This document shows, piece by piece, positions 45,712 to 54,822 of a stretch of 64,000 nucleotides of DNA. The notes beneath the pieces were generated by a model. That model searched no databases and had not been told where the DNA came from. It saw only the letters and a program-made list of their open reading frames with translations. The DNA comes from Filomicrobium sp. (GTDB lineage Bacteria > Pseudomonadota > Alphaproteobacteria > Rhizobiales > Hyphomicrobiaceae), in the NCBI GenBank assembly GCA_017792465.1, contig CP051234.1, positions 3,070,501 through 3,134,500 on the forward strand, written 5' to 3'. The first letter of the stretch is position 1, and each line of letters opens with the position of its first letter. Made by a program: the position numbers and the translations under genes.

Positions 45712-45751
45712 GGGCCACGCTCCTTTTGGGGCGTGGCCCTGTTTTGCTTTT
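45712..45751 (+). terminator. Flagellin terminator
   Basis: GGGCCACGC-TCCTTTTGGG-GCGTGGCCC (9-bp stem) followed by TGTTTTGCTTTT, 28 bases after the flagellin stop. Confidence 0.95.
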
Positions 45752-45827
45752 AGAAAGGGTTTTCACCACCCCCACGCAAGCTTTCTGACCGAAGTTGTTC
45801 CGTAGTCTAAATTCGGAGCATTGATGC

Positions 45828-47477
45828 GTGGCCGCTGCTATCGGGCAACAGCAAATCTCCCATATTCTCAATAGCTTCAAGCAGCTTGGTGGCAAGCGGC
45901 TTGCAGCTCTTGGAGTAGTGGGGCTCATCGTCTTCATCGGCATCATCTACGGTGCACGCTACCTCAGCCGTCCGGCTTTGGAGGTGCTGTACAGTGGTCT
46001 TGAGAGCCAGGATGTCGGGCGCATGGCCTCAGCCCTTGAGAGGGCGGGGATTGATTTCGACGTGAACCCAGAAGGGACGAGCCTGCTCGTTCCGTACGGG
46101 AAGACGGCGCGCGCGCGCATGTTGTTGGCGCAGCAGGGACTGCCCAGCGGGACATCAAGCGGGTATGAGCTGTTCGATCAGCTCGGTTCGATGGGCCTGA
46201 CATCCTTCATGCAGGAAGTGACCCGCGTCAGGGCGCTCGAAGGCGAAATCGGCCGGACAATCCAATCCATCGAAGGTGTGCAAGCGGCTCGCGTGCATCT
46301 CGTCATGCCTGACGCTGGATCCTTCCGGCGAAAAAGTCGTTCGCCGTCCGGTTCTGTCGTGGTCCGCATGATCGGCTCACGCGGGGATTTCGCAGGCACC
46401 CAGGCGATCCGTCATCTTGTTGCGGCTGCTGTGCCTGGCATGAAGATCGAAGACGTTTCGGTTCTCAGTACCGATGGTACCGTTTTGGCGGCGGCCGGAG
46501 ATGCCTCGGTCAGGGCGCCGCATTCGATGCTTGAGCTCGAACAGAAGATGAGCAAGCAGATCGAGGAATCTGCGGGCCGAACGCTGGCGCCTTATCTTGG
46601 GCTGGGCAATTATCAGGTCAGCGTCGCCTTGGACTTGAACACCGACCGTCGCAATATTCGCGAACAGACGTTCGATCCTGAATCCCGGGTTGAACGTTCG
46701 GTCCGTGTCGTCAAGCAGGAAGGGTCGACCGAGAACAAGGCCGGCAACCCGGCTGTTGGTGTCGACCAGAACATTCCGCAAGAAGACGGCGGAGCGGCTG
46801 GCGGCGATCAGACAAAGCGGCAGGAAGAGCGCCGTGAAGAGCTGACCAACTACGAACTGAACTCGCGTCTGGTCAATACGGAAAGCAACGGCTTCAGGGT
46901 CGAACACATGACGCTGGCGGTGCTCGTCAACCGTAAGCAGATCATGTCGATGCTGGGCGCGGGTGCAAACGATGAAGCGCTTCAGCAGCAATTGGCTGAA
47001 CTGACCCGAGTGCTCTCGGCCGCCACCGGAATTTCCGAAAAGCGCGGGGATCGCATCGAAGTCTCGGCGGTCGATTTCCTTGCTGACGGCGACCAGATGC
47101 AGCCCATTCCAGATGTCGGGTTCCTGGGCTACCTGATGCGCAACATCGGCACCCTGATCAACGCCCTGGCGGCACTGGCCATCGTCTTCCTGGTTCTGTT
47201 CATGGCGGTTCGCCCGACGATTGGCGTGCTGCGGGAGATCGCACCGCCACCGCCTGCTGCTCTTGATACCGAAGACGGACTTGATCCAGAGGGCCGGGCA
47301 AGACTTGAGGCTGCGGGCATCGATGGCGAAATTCTCGACGATCTGGCCAAGCTTAGAGGTGACGGTTCGGTTCGCCTCACTCCGAAGGAACGTCTTGAGA
47401 AGCTGATCGAAGCCGAGGAAGAGCAATTCGTGCTCATTCTGAAGCAATGGATTAGAGAGGGAGAAAACCAGATATGA
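45828..47477 (+). CDS. fliF: Flagellar MS-ring protein FliF
   Basis: 549-aa MS-ring subunit with two membrane helices (LAALGVVGLIVFIGIIYGAR near residue 30; LINALAALAIVFLVLFMAVR near 450). RLEVLYSGLESQDVGR, ARVHLVMPDAGSFRRKSRSP and SVALDLNTDRRNIREQTFDP are typical. The C-terminal tail VRLTPKERLEKLIEAEEEQF binds FliG. GTG 45828 follows CGGAG; it overlaps fliH by 4 bases. Confidence 0.97.
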   Translation: MAAAIGQQQISHILNSFKQLGGKRLAALGVVGLIVFIGIIYGARYLSRPALEVLYSGLESQDVGRMASALERAGIDFDVNPEGTSLLVPYGKTARARMLLAQQGLPSGTSSGYELFDQLGSMGLTSFMQEVTRVRALEGEIGRTIQSIEGVQAARVHLVMPDAGSFRRKSRSPSGSVVVRMIGSRGDFAGTQAIRHLVAAAVPGMKIEDVSVLSTDGTVLAAAGDASVRAPHSMLELEQKMSKQIEESAGRTLAPYLGLGNYQVSVALDLNTDRRNIREQTFDPESRVERSVRVVKQEGSTENKAGNPAVGVDQNIPQEDGGAAGGDQTKRQEERREELTNYELNSRLVNTESNGFRVEHMTLAVLVNRKQIMSMLGAGANDEALQQQLAELTRVLSAATGISEKRGDRIEVSAVDFLADGDQMQPIPDVGFLGYLMRNIGTLINALAALAIVFLVLFMAVRPTIGVLREIAPPPPAALDTEDGLDPEGRARLEAAGIDGEILDDLAKLRGDGSVRLTPKERLEKLIEAEEEQFVLILKQWIREGENQI

Positions 47478-48109
47478 GGTTTGTTCCTGCATTCACCGTC
47501 CTTCAAGAGCTGAACCCGACGGCCGAAATGGCGCTCGCGTTTGAGGAAGAGCTGAAGGCCGAAGAAGAAACGAAGGCGGAGGAAAATAACGCTCCGCGGC
47601 TGTCGGAAGAAGATGTCCGGGCGGCTTACGAAGATGGATATGATGCGGGTCTTGCTGCGGCGGAAGCTGAATTTGCCGACGAGCTGGAGAAGCGCAAAGA
47701 AGAGGCCGAGGCCCAGGTTGCCAATGCGGGTAACGAATGGATGCGGAAGTTCGGCGCGCAGGCCGCTACGGGAGTTATGAAATCGTTGGCGGCCATTCGC
47801 GAAGAGGTGGCGAGGGATACCGCCGCTGCGATCATGCCGTTCCTTTCGAGCTCATTGAAAGCGCGCGCTGTCGAAAGCCTGTCAGAGGCGATGGCGGAGA
47901 CCGTCGATGTGATGGGTGCTGCTGAAGTCATCGTGACCGGTCCGCAGGAAATGATCGACGCGCTCAAGGAGCATTTGCCGCGGACTTGGCAGGTGCGAGA
48001 ACGCGTCAGCGACGACGTCGTGGAGCTGACGGCACAGATCGACAGCACGGTTCTGACGACGCGCATTGGGGATTGGCTGAAAGAATTTACGGAGCCTTCG
48101 GATGGCTGA
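47474..48109 (+). CDS. fliH: FliH-like export ATPase regulator
   Basis: 211-aa acidic protein with a long charged coiled coil (LEKRKEEAEAQVANAGNEWM) between an N-terminal tail and a C-terminal globular domain (VIVTGPQEMIDALKEHLPRT). Position between fliF and motB and general architecture fit FliH, which regulates FliI. Sequence identity of FliH is always low, so the assignment leans on context. Confidence 0.72.
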   Translation: MRFVPAFTVLQELNPTAEMALAFEEELKAEEETKAEENNAPRLSEEDVRAAYEDGYDAGLAAAEAEFADELEKRKEEAEAQVANAGNEWMRKFGAQAATGVMKSLAAIREEVARDTAAAIMPFLSSSLKARAVESLSEAMAETVDVMGAAEVIVTGPQEMIDALKEHLPRTWQVRERVSDDVVELTAQIDSTVLTTRIGDWLKEFTEPSDG

Positions 48110-49253
48110 TGAAGACGCCACAGCCCATGAGATAATAATTGTCAAACGGCGTGGCGGCGGTCACGAGGAAGGGCATGGCAGCACGGCCTGGAAAATTGCG
48201 TTTGCCGACTTCATGACGGCAATGATGGCGCTGTTTCTCGTGCTCTGGCTGACGAATGCGACCGATGAAAAAGCCAAGAAGCAAATTGCGACCTATTTCA
48301 ATCCGATCGAGTTGACGAACGATACGGCGTCTGCACGTGGCGTCAAAACGCTCGATGAAGAAAACACCAAAGAAACTAAGGATCTGCGGGACCGGGTTCG
48401 GAACGTTCCGTCGGGTTCTGCCGGCGAAGGGCAGGGTAATCTCGACAGTGGTCCAGAGCATGCCGACAAGCAGCTTTTTTCGGATCCCTACGATCTGGTT
48501 CGGCGTCTTGCTTCACAGGCTAACGTCAACGGCATCGGGACGAAGCAGGAAAGCGAGGGGAGCCCGGCAACCGGGGCCGCGGTCCATCAAGGCAAGGCGT
48601 ATCGCGATCCATTTGATCCGGTCTTTCGTAGTGAGACGGTGGCGCTCGCCAAAAAGATCAATCCTGGAGAAGAAAGGACCGGTCAGGAGTCTACCGGGAC
48701 TGGTGAAAGCAAATGGGAACAGCTTTCTGAAGAAGCAAAGAAGCTGGAGCGCCAGGCTGCCGCCGAGAAGGCTTTGAAGGCAGAACTGAAGCGCGAAGCG
48801 CGACTTGTCCATGCTGCGATCAAGAAATCGATTGGCGGAGTCGCGCCTGAAACGTTGCCGAACATCAACGTGACCGTGGATAAGGAAGGCGTGCTGATCA
48901 GCCTGACCGACAAAGAACAATTCGGCATGTTTGCATTGGCTTCTACCAAAGCCGGCAAGGAATTGACCGAGCTGATGGTCAAGATCGGCGACATTCTCAA
49001 GGCGACGCAGGGTAAGATCGTGGTCCGCGGTCATACGGACGCCCGGCCATTCCGCTCTGCTGACAACGACAACTGGCGCTTGTCCATGGGGCGCGCGCAT
49101 ACGGCCTATGATCTGCTTCTTGCAGCCGGCATCCCGGAAGACAGATTCGAAAAAATCGAAGGCTATGCGGACAAGGACTTAAGAGATAAGGCGGACCCGA
49201 ATTCGGCGGTGAACAGGCGCATTGAAATCCTGTTGCGGAGGGAGCCGAAGTGA
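48102..49253 (+). CDS. motB: Flagellar stator protein MotB
   Basis: 383-aa stator subunit. A short cytoplasmic N-terminus, one membrane helix with the proton-binding Asp36 (AFADFMTAMMALFLVLWLTN), a long linker, and a C-terminal OmpA-like peptidoglycan-binding domain (GKIVVRGHTDARPFRSADND, EGYADKDLR, NRRIEILL). Overlaps fliH and motC by 8 and 4 bases. Confidence 0.97.
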   Translation: MADEDATAHEIIIVKRRGGGHEEGHGSTAWKIAFADFMTAMMALFLVLWLTNATDEKAKKQIATYFNPIELTNDTASARGVKTLDEENTKETKDLRDRVRNVPSGSAGEGQGNLDSGPEHADKQLFSDPYDLVRRLASQANVNGIGTKQESEGSPATGAAVHQGKAYRDPFDPVFRSETVALAKKINPGEERTGQESTGTGESKWEQLSEEAKKLERQAAAEKALKAELKREARLVHAAIKKSIGGVAPETLPNINVTVDKEGVLISLTDKEQFGMFALASTKAGKELTELMVKIGDILKATQGKIVVRGHTDARPFRSADNDNWRLSMGRAHTAYDLLLAAGIPEDRFEKIEGYADKDLRDKADPNSAVNRRIEILLRREPK

Positions 49254-50605
49254 ACTTGAAGCTGGATAAGCTTGCCGGTTTTCTTCTCGTGGCCATTGTT
49301 AGCGGTTTCGTTTCGGCGGGGCCGCTTCTTGCTGCGAGTGGGAATGATGGGCATTCTTCCGGCGGTCATGATGCTCCTGCCAGCGACTCCCATCGTGGAG
49401 ATGCTCACGGCACCGATCCTTACAGTGAAGCACCGCCTCCGAAAAAGCACGTTCCAGTCTACGTTTGGCAACGAGAGCCGAAAAACGCGCCCTACAAGAT
49501 CGTGCGCAAAATCACGGAGCTGCAAAACCGGATCGTTCATGGCGATCGCGCGGCTTTCGATATCTTGCAAGCGCGCCTGGTTTCCGTCAGCCAGGAGTTG
49601 ATGGCGGTTGATACCGCGCTTTGGATTACCGACCTGCGCAATGCCCGCGCAGCTCTGAAATTCGTCATGAGTGGCGGGCCGCCGGATATTCTCAGACGGT
49701 TGATCAAAGAGGCGGCGCTTCCGACGCGCTACCTTGAGCCTGCGACCGCGATCCTTGCCTATGCGGAGGGGCGAAAGAGCGATGCGTACCGCCTGCTTCG
49801 AGATACTGATCCTCGGGACTTGGAAGCGACGCTTGGCGGCCATCTCGCTCTCATCAAGGCTTTGACGATCGGGTCCAGGCGTAGCGATGAAGTCAGAAAG
49901 CTTCTCGATGACGCGCGGCTGCTGTCGCCCGGTACGATTGTTGAAGAGTCAGCATTGCGCCGACAGATTCCGCTTGAAGCGCTTCAGCCTGACAATGGCG
50001 AATTCGACATGCTGACGTCGCGTTATCTGCGGCGATTCAGTCAGTCGGTTTTTGCGCGCGGTCTCTTGTTGCAGGTCGCCGAGACGCTGGCTCGGGATGA
50101 CTATGGTGGCGGCGATCCCAAGAAGCTGAGCGTCCTGAAAGGGTTTCTGGATCAGATGCGCTCGTCGCAGAGGACGAACTTCTTACTGAGCCTTGCGCGC
50201 GAAGCGACTGCGCGCGGGTTTGCCGGCACGACCAAGTTCGCCGTCGAGGAAGCTCGCAAAAGCAAGCCGCCACCGCTTCTGGAAGATGATGCTCCCTTGC
50301 AGCTCTACGGTGCTTCGATGGGCATTATCGGCGGTGACTACGAAAAAAACGCGCAGAAGCTTGAGGCTGTCGATGACGAGCTTTTGACGGTTGAGCAGTC
50401 GGATTTGCGCAAGACGGCGATCGGCCTGAAAAAAATGATACGGCGCTGGCCACCGACGCCTGAGGTTAAAGATGAAGCCAAATTCGAAGCTGAAAACGGC
50501 GGTCCATTGCTGTGGGCGGAGGCCGTTGCCGCAAGAGAATCGGCTGCGCAGGGACAAGACCTACTTGCATCGATTGATGAACTTTTGCTGGAGATAGACC
50601 AGTGA
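49250..50605 (+). CDS. motC: Motility protein MotC
   Basis: 451-aa periplasmic protein with a signal peptide (LAGFLLVAIVSGFVSAGPLL AA), then a His/Asp/Ser-rich stretch and long helical repeats (ALIKALTIGSRRSDEVRKLL, ARLLSPGTIVEESALRRQIP). In Sinorhizobium MotC binds MotB and is needed for motor rotation. MotC occurs mainly in Hyphomicrobiales. Coupled to motB and fliK. Confidence 0.93.
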   Translation: MNLKLDKLAGFLLVAIVSGFVSAGPLLAASGNDGHSSGGHDAPASDSHRGDAHGTDPYSEAPPPKKHVPVYVWQREPKNAPYKIVRKITELQNRIVHGDRAAFDILQARLVSVSQELMAVDTALWITDLRNARAALKFVMSGGPPDILRRLIKEAALPTRYLEPATAILAYAEGRKSDAYRLLRDTDPRDLEATLGGHLALIKALTIGSRRSDEVRKLLDDARLLSPGTIVEESALRRQIPLEALQPDNGEFDMLTSRYLRRFSQSVFARGLLLQVAETLARDDYGGGDPKKLSVLKGFLDQMRSSQRTNFLLSLAREATARGFAGTTKFAVEEARKSKPPPLLEDDAPLQLYGASMGIIGGDYEKNAQKLEAVDDELLTVEQSDLRKTAIGLKKMIRRWPPTPEVKDEAKFEAENGGPLLWAEAVAARESAAQGQDLLASIDELLLEIDQ

Positions 50606-52281
50606 ACCTTGAACGCATGCTGCTTGGAGAACCGGTGCGCACCGCCAAGGGTGTCGCACAAAATGGCAAGTCCGATGATGCGAAGGCTTCCGACAGTGAT
50701 GCCGCAGACTTTGCCGGTCTGATCGACAAAGGTAATCGTGACGGAGCGGGCAAGGGCGGCTCCAACGGCGGCCCGGGCGAGGTCGAAGGCAATGACGCGG
50801 AGACGACCGAGGCGGCTGTTGCCAGTTCGTCAAAGCGTAGCGGCGGCCACTTGCATGCCTCTAAAAATCACCTGGAATTTGAGGCGGCACTCAAGAGCGT
50901 TCTGTCCGATGAGACGCAAAAAGCCGATGCGGACGGTGTGCAATCGGAAGATGCCGATGGTGCTTCCGATGAGGCTGATGGTTCGGAGCACTCAGCGCAT
51001 GGGCGCGCCGCTCATAGCGCCAAATCCGTCGAGGTGGATGTGGAGTCTGCCCATTCGAATGAAGGGTTGGCTGATCATTCAGATTCGGCAGACGGCGCGT
51101 CGAAGGCAGCTCTGGGACAGGTTGCTCAAGGGGCGGTCGAGAGGGCTGCCGTGGCAGCAAGTCAGCAAGCTCGAATTGCTGCTGGTTCAAGTCCAGCTTC
51201 CGAGGACGCCGGGAATTCTGAAACGGTAAGGCCTGATCAGGCCGATGCATCGAAACTTGGTGCGCAGGCTGGAGCGAAAGCGAATGCTCAAGCCGCAGCC
51301 AAAGGCGACGGGGCAAATCTATTTTCGGATGTTCCAGAAATTCTGCAATCGCTGGAGCAGGTTTCTAATAAACGCTCGCGTTCGGGTCAGCAGTCGGGAG
51401 ACGTCGCTGCGGGAAATCCTGCGACCGTTAAGGCGCGCGTGGTCGGGCAGGAAACGCATTTGCCGGTCGTTCCGCAATGGCGATTGGCTGCGCAGAATGG
51501 GTCCGGCAAAACGGCTGATGCAACCCAGGTTTCCGACGACGCTGAAACGGTTGCGCAGACTGATCCCGAGTTGGACGTCGACGTTGCGGCTCCCGACCGG
51601 GTCCGTGATAAACGCGGCATACGCGCCGAGAACGTTGCCGATATCATCAAGGATGCGCGCAGCGGTGCCGATCAACCCGGTGTCGGCCAGCAGCTTGGCG
51701 AGAAGATCCGCGAAGCTTTGAAACCGGCGGGGTCTCAAGCCAGCAGCGATGTTTCAAGCCTCAATCGGTTAAGCCAGCCAACGCAATCGCAGGGATCGCA
51801 ACTCGTCAAGATTTTGGATGTCGAGTTGACCCCTGAGCACTTGGGCAGCGTTACGGTCCGCCTTTCTTTGAAGGGGGATGCGCTTTCGGTTCATGTGACA
51901 TCTGGCTCGCAGGCGGCGATGGCCCAGCTTGACGCCGACAAGGATATCTTGACCGAGGTTCTGAAACGCTCCGGGTATTCGGTCGATGAAGTTGTCATCG
52001 TCAAATCGGAATTCGAGCCGACCCGGCATAACTTTGGTCATTCGCGTCACGATCTCGATACTCAAATGCAACGGGCAGATGCTTCTCGTTCGGCAGAAGG
52101 CGACAAGGGGGCCGGCAACAATGGCCAGGGTGCTTCAGGTGGCTTTGATCGCGAGCGCAACGGCGGCACGAACGACGCGCGCAGCCATGAGAATGTTTTC
52201 GAGAACAATGAAGCATCAAGCGGGTCTTCGCAGGGCGATCAGAGCGAGCCTGCTCAGCCTAGCCGTGGGATTGTCATTTAA
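50602..52281 (+). CDS. fliK: Flagellar hook-length control protein FliK (MotD type)
   Basis: 559-aa low-complexity protein, Ala/Asp/Gly/Ser-rich through residue 390, with a folded C-terminal domain (VKILDVELTPEHLGSVTVRL, SLKGDALSVHVTSGSQAAMA) typical of the FliK hook-length domain that switches FlhB. In Hyphomicrobiales this gene was first named motD and sits after motC, as here. The last 74 bases overlap the start of the next gene. Confidence 0.92.
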   Translation: MNLERMLLGEPVRTAKGVAQNGKSDDAKASDSDAADFAGLIDKGNRDGAGKGGSNGGPGEVEGNDAETTEAAVASSSKRSGGHLHASKNHLEFEAALKSVLSDETQKADADGVQSEDADGASDEADGSEHSAHGRAAHSAKSVEVDVESAHSNEGLADHSDSADGASKAALGQVAQGAVERAAVAASQQARIAAGSSPASEDAGNSETVRPDQADASKLGAQAGAKANAQAAAKGDGANLFSDVPEILQSLEQVSNKRSRSGQQSGDVAAGNPATVKARVVGQETHLPVVPQWRLAAQNGSGKTADATQVSDDAETVAQTDPELDVDVAAPDRVRDKRGIRAENVADIIKDARSGADQPGVGQQLGEKIREALKPAGSQASSDVSSLNRLSQPTQSQGSQLVKILDVELTPEHLGSVTVRLSLKGDALSVHVTSGSQAAMAQLDADKDILTEVLKRSGYSVDEVVIVKSEFEPTRHNFGHSRHDLDTQMQRADASRSAEGDKGAGNNGQGASGGFDRERNGGTNDARSHENVFENNEASSGSSQGDQSEPAQPSRGIVI

Positions 52282-52900
52282 CCCGGCTTTGGCCGCTGGC
52301 AAGTTCACGACCGGTGTTTGCGAGAAGGAATTCGCGGGGGCTTCAAAGCGCTACGGCGTTCCGGTGGCTGTGTTGACGGCTGTCGGGATGACGGAGACGG
52401 GGCGCGGGGACGGTTTGCGGCCCTACGCTCTCAATATCAACGGCGATGCGGTTTACGATCTCAGCCGCAACGAAGCCGTTTTGAAATTTCACGAAGCCCG
52501 GCAAAAAGGCATTAAGTTGATCGATGTCGGCTGCATGCAGATCAATCATTATTACCACAAGCAGCATTTTCGTTCGGTCAATGAGATGCTTGATCCGGCT
52601 CGGAACGTCGACTATTCGGCGCGCTTTCTTCGTCGTCTATACGATCAGGAAAAGAATTGGACGCGCGCGGTGGCGCGATATCACGCCGGCGATCGTAACC
52701 TGCCTGCTCAAAAGAGATATGTGTGCGCTGTGATCGGTAAACTCGTGCATGCCAAGCTTGGGGGATGGACACCTGAAGCGGCGCGGTTTTGCGGCGTGAA
52801 GATGCCCTCCAAGAAACGCACGACATCAACTCTACAGTCGCGCCGGATTGCGGTTGCGAAAGAGCCGTGGGGTGCGCGCGTGTCTCGGGCAGGTAAGTGA
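52208..52900 (+). CDS. Lytic transglycosylase (SLT domain), flagellar
   Basis: 230-aa protein with a signal peptide (RRAIRASLLSLAVGLSFNPA LAA) and an SLT domain: VPVAVLTAVGMTETGRGDGL holds the catalytic Glu, followed by GCMQINHYYHKQHF and ARYHAGD. It opens peptidoglycan strands. Since the FlgJ-like protein here has no muramidase domain, this enzyme may clear the wall for rod assembly. The ATG at 52208 lies inside fliK and overlaps it by 74 bases in another frame. Confidence 0.87.
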   Translation: MKHQAGLRRAIRASLLSLAVGLSFNPALAAGKFTTGVCEKEFAGASKRYGVPVAVLTAVGMTETGRGDGLRPYALNINGDAVYDLSRNEAVLKFHEARQKGIKLIDVGCMQINHYYHKQHFRSVNEMLDPARNVDYSARFLRRLYDQEKNWTRAVARYHAGDRNLPAQKRYVCAVIGKLVHAKLGGWTPEAARFCGVKMPSKKRTTSTLQSRRIAVAKEPWGARVSRAGK

Positions 52901-53070
52901 GTTGCGAGGTAAGTCCTGCGCAGGACAATGTTTGCAAGATACATGTTTGATGATCAGCCGTTTACGGCCTATTCACTATTAAGCTTTATTTTCGCAGCTA
53001 CGGTTTGGGCGATTGAATGATGATCTCGCTCTTCTGTTTTCAGGCGATTTTCAAAGGTAAAAGGGGCGTC

Positions 53071-53463
53071 ATGTCAATCGATCCGAATATGTGCATCCTG
53101 GTCGTGGACGATTACAGCACAATGGTTCGCATCATGCGCAAGCTGTTGAAGCAGTGCGGCTATGAGAATGTTCATGAAGCCAGCAATGGCGAAGAAGCTC
53201 TCGCAAAGATCAAAGAGAACGACTATCAGCTGATCATTTCCGACTGGAACATGGAGCCGATGACGGGCTTTGACCTTCTCAAAGTTGTCCGCGCGACCGA
53301 ACGTACTGCAAAACTTCCATTCATTCTCGTGACGGCGGAAGCCAAGTCCGAGAACGTCGAAGCAGCCAAGGCTGCTGGCGCTAACTGCTATCTGGTCAAG
53401 CCGTTCACAGCACCGCTGTTGAAGGAGCGCATCGGCGAAGCTCTCGGCGCTGTGCCTGCATAA
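53071..53463 (+). CDS. cheY: Chemotaxis response regulator CheY (first copy)
   Basis: 130-aa single-domain receiver. Acid pocket Asp13-Asp14, phospho-acceptor Asp58 (IISDWNMEPMTGFDLL), Thr88 and Lys110 (YLVKPF) are all present. Phospho-CheY binds FliM at the motor. ATG 53071 follows AAGGGGCG; the upstream in-frame extension is not conserved in the family. A 287-base gap with a strong hairpin separates it from fliG. Confidence 0.95.
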   Translation: MSIDPNMCILVVDDYSTMVRIMRKLLKQCGYENVHEASNGEEALAKIKENDYQLIISDWNMEPMTGFDLLKVVRATERTAKLPFILVTAEAKSENVEAAKAAGANCYLVKPFTAPLLKERIGEALGAVPA

Positions 53464-53561
53464 GAGGCGTGCCTGCAATTCAAGACTGAGTTGTGTTGCT
53501 GGCCCCTCCCCCACATGACCCCAAGGCTGGATTTTTCAGCCTGCCAGTCGGCAACTCTTTG

Positions 53562-53589
53562 GCCCGCTTCCGATCCGACGGAGGCGGGC
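53562..53589 (+). repeat. 11-bp hairpin between cheY and fliG
   Basis: GCCCGCTTCCG-ATCCGA-CGGAGGCGGGC pairs at 11 positions including one G-U. There is no T-run behind it, so it is either a Rho-linked or processing structure, or a folded 5' leader of fliG. Confidence 0.6.
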
Positions 53590-53751
53590 TAAGTCCATTT
53601 AAGGCCCTGGACGTCCGAAGGTGGTGCGGATCAAGCGCACCGGGCAAGCCTTTCACTTCGCGGCAAGGTCGACGCAAGTTCTTCATCGTAGCCCGGAGAG
53701 CTAGGGTCTTTGCGTCCGTTTCAAGATTTTACCGCCGAGTGAGCTCGTCAA

Positions 53752-54768
53752 ATGACGGTAGACGTCGATCCCAAAATTCTTGATCGTCTGGATGAGCTGT
53801 CCGGATCCGACCGCGCGACCGCGCTGTTGCTGGCGATGGGCAAGCCTATGGCTGACAGGATCGTCAAGCAACTCGATAGCGGCGAACTGAAACTGGTCGC
53901 GCGCTCGGCGGCATCGCTGGGCTCGGTGGAGCCCCGGGTGCTGGACAAGATTATCGATGATCTCGTCTCCGGGTTGAAGACGGGGGCCGATCTTTTCGGA
54001 ACCTCGGAACATGCCGAGCAGCTGATCGCTGGCAATATTTCGGACGAGGAAGCGGTTGAAATCCTTGCCGACGTGAGGGGCGGTTCGACAAAAGCGGTCT
54101 GGCCGCGGCTTTCCAAGACACCGGAAATCAATGTCGCGCAGTTCCTTGCAAAGGAGCACCCGCAGGTCGGTGCCTATGTGCTCTCCAAGGTTTCACCTGA
54201 GATGGCCGCCTCCATCGTTGGGCAGATGCCCGCTGAGATGCGCAACGAGCTGATGCGTCGCATGTTGACGATCAAGCCGGTCACCGATGAAGCCGCCTCG
54301 ATCCTTGAGCAGACGCTGGCAGCGAACCTGCTGTCGGGCGTGACCCGAAGCTCGGGTCCCAACCTGCAGGCTCGCCTGGCCGATATTCTCAACAAGCTCG
54401 ACAAGAACCAGATGGACGATGTGCTGGACAGCCTCGAGGAATACCGCCCGAAGGAAGCCGCGATCGTCAAGGGGCTGCTGTTCACCTTCGAAGATATCGT
54501 CAAGCTCACCCCGGAAGGGCGTTCGCGCCTCTTCGACGAGGCTTCGACCGAGATTACGGTCTTGGCATTGAAGGGCGCCAGCCCGGACATCGTGGAAGTT
54601 GCGTTGTCGGCGGTCTCTGCGCGCGCGAAACGGATGATCGAACAAGAGCTTTCAGGTGGTGTGCCGGCCCTCAAGAAGGACATCATGAGGGCGCAGCGCG
54701 AAATCGCCGATATGGCATTGGAAATGGCCGATCGCGGTCTGATCGAACTCAATCCGACAAGCGATTGA
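53752..54768 (+). CDS. fliG: Flagellar motor switch protein FliG
   Basis: 338-aa rotor protein. Helical N- and middle domains (ATALLLAMGKPMADRIVKQL, LAKEHPQVGAYVLSKVSPEM) contain the EHPQ motif, and the C-terminal domain (LTPEGRSRLFDEASTEITVL, MIEQELSGGVPALKKDIMRA) carries the torque helix. Normal length. Confidence 0.97.
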   Translation: MTVDVDPKILDRLDELSGSDRATALLLAMGKPMADRIVKQLDSGELKLVARSAASLGSVEPRVLDKIIDDLVSGLKTGADLFGTSEHAEQLIAGNISDEEAVEILADVRGGSTKAVWPRLSKTPEINVAQFLAKEHPQVGAYVLSKVSPEMAASIVGQMPAEMRNELMRRMLTIKPVTDEAASILEQTLAANLLSGVTRSSGPNLQARLADILNKLDKNQMDDVLDSLEEYRPKEAAIVKGLLFTFEDIVKLTPEGRSRLFDEASTEITVLALKGASPDIVEVALSAVSARAKRMIEQELSGGVPALKKDIMRAQREIADMALEMADRGLIELNPTSD

Positions 54769-54822
54769 GCGTGACGATCGGAATAAGTCGGTCGAATGGG
54801 AAGTTAGGATTGGTTTGCTAGG

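Noticed and set aside
46377-47492. 371-codon ORF antisense to fliF
   Set aside because: Shadow of a strong coding gene in the other strand; composition typical of antisense frames.
53493-53783. 96-codon ORF between cheY and fliG
   Set aside because: Arg/Ser/Pro-rich shadow-like composition, runs into fliG in another frame, covers the strong hairpin.
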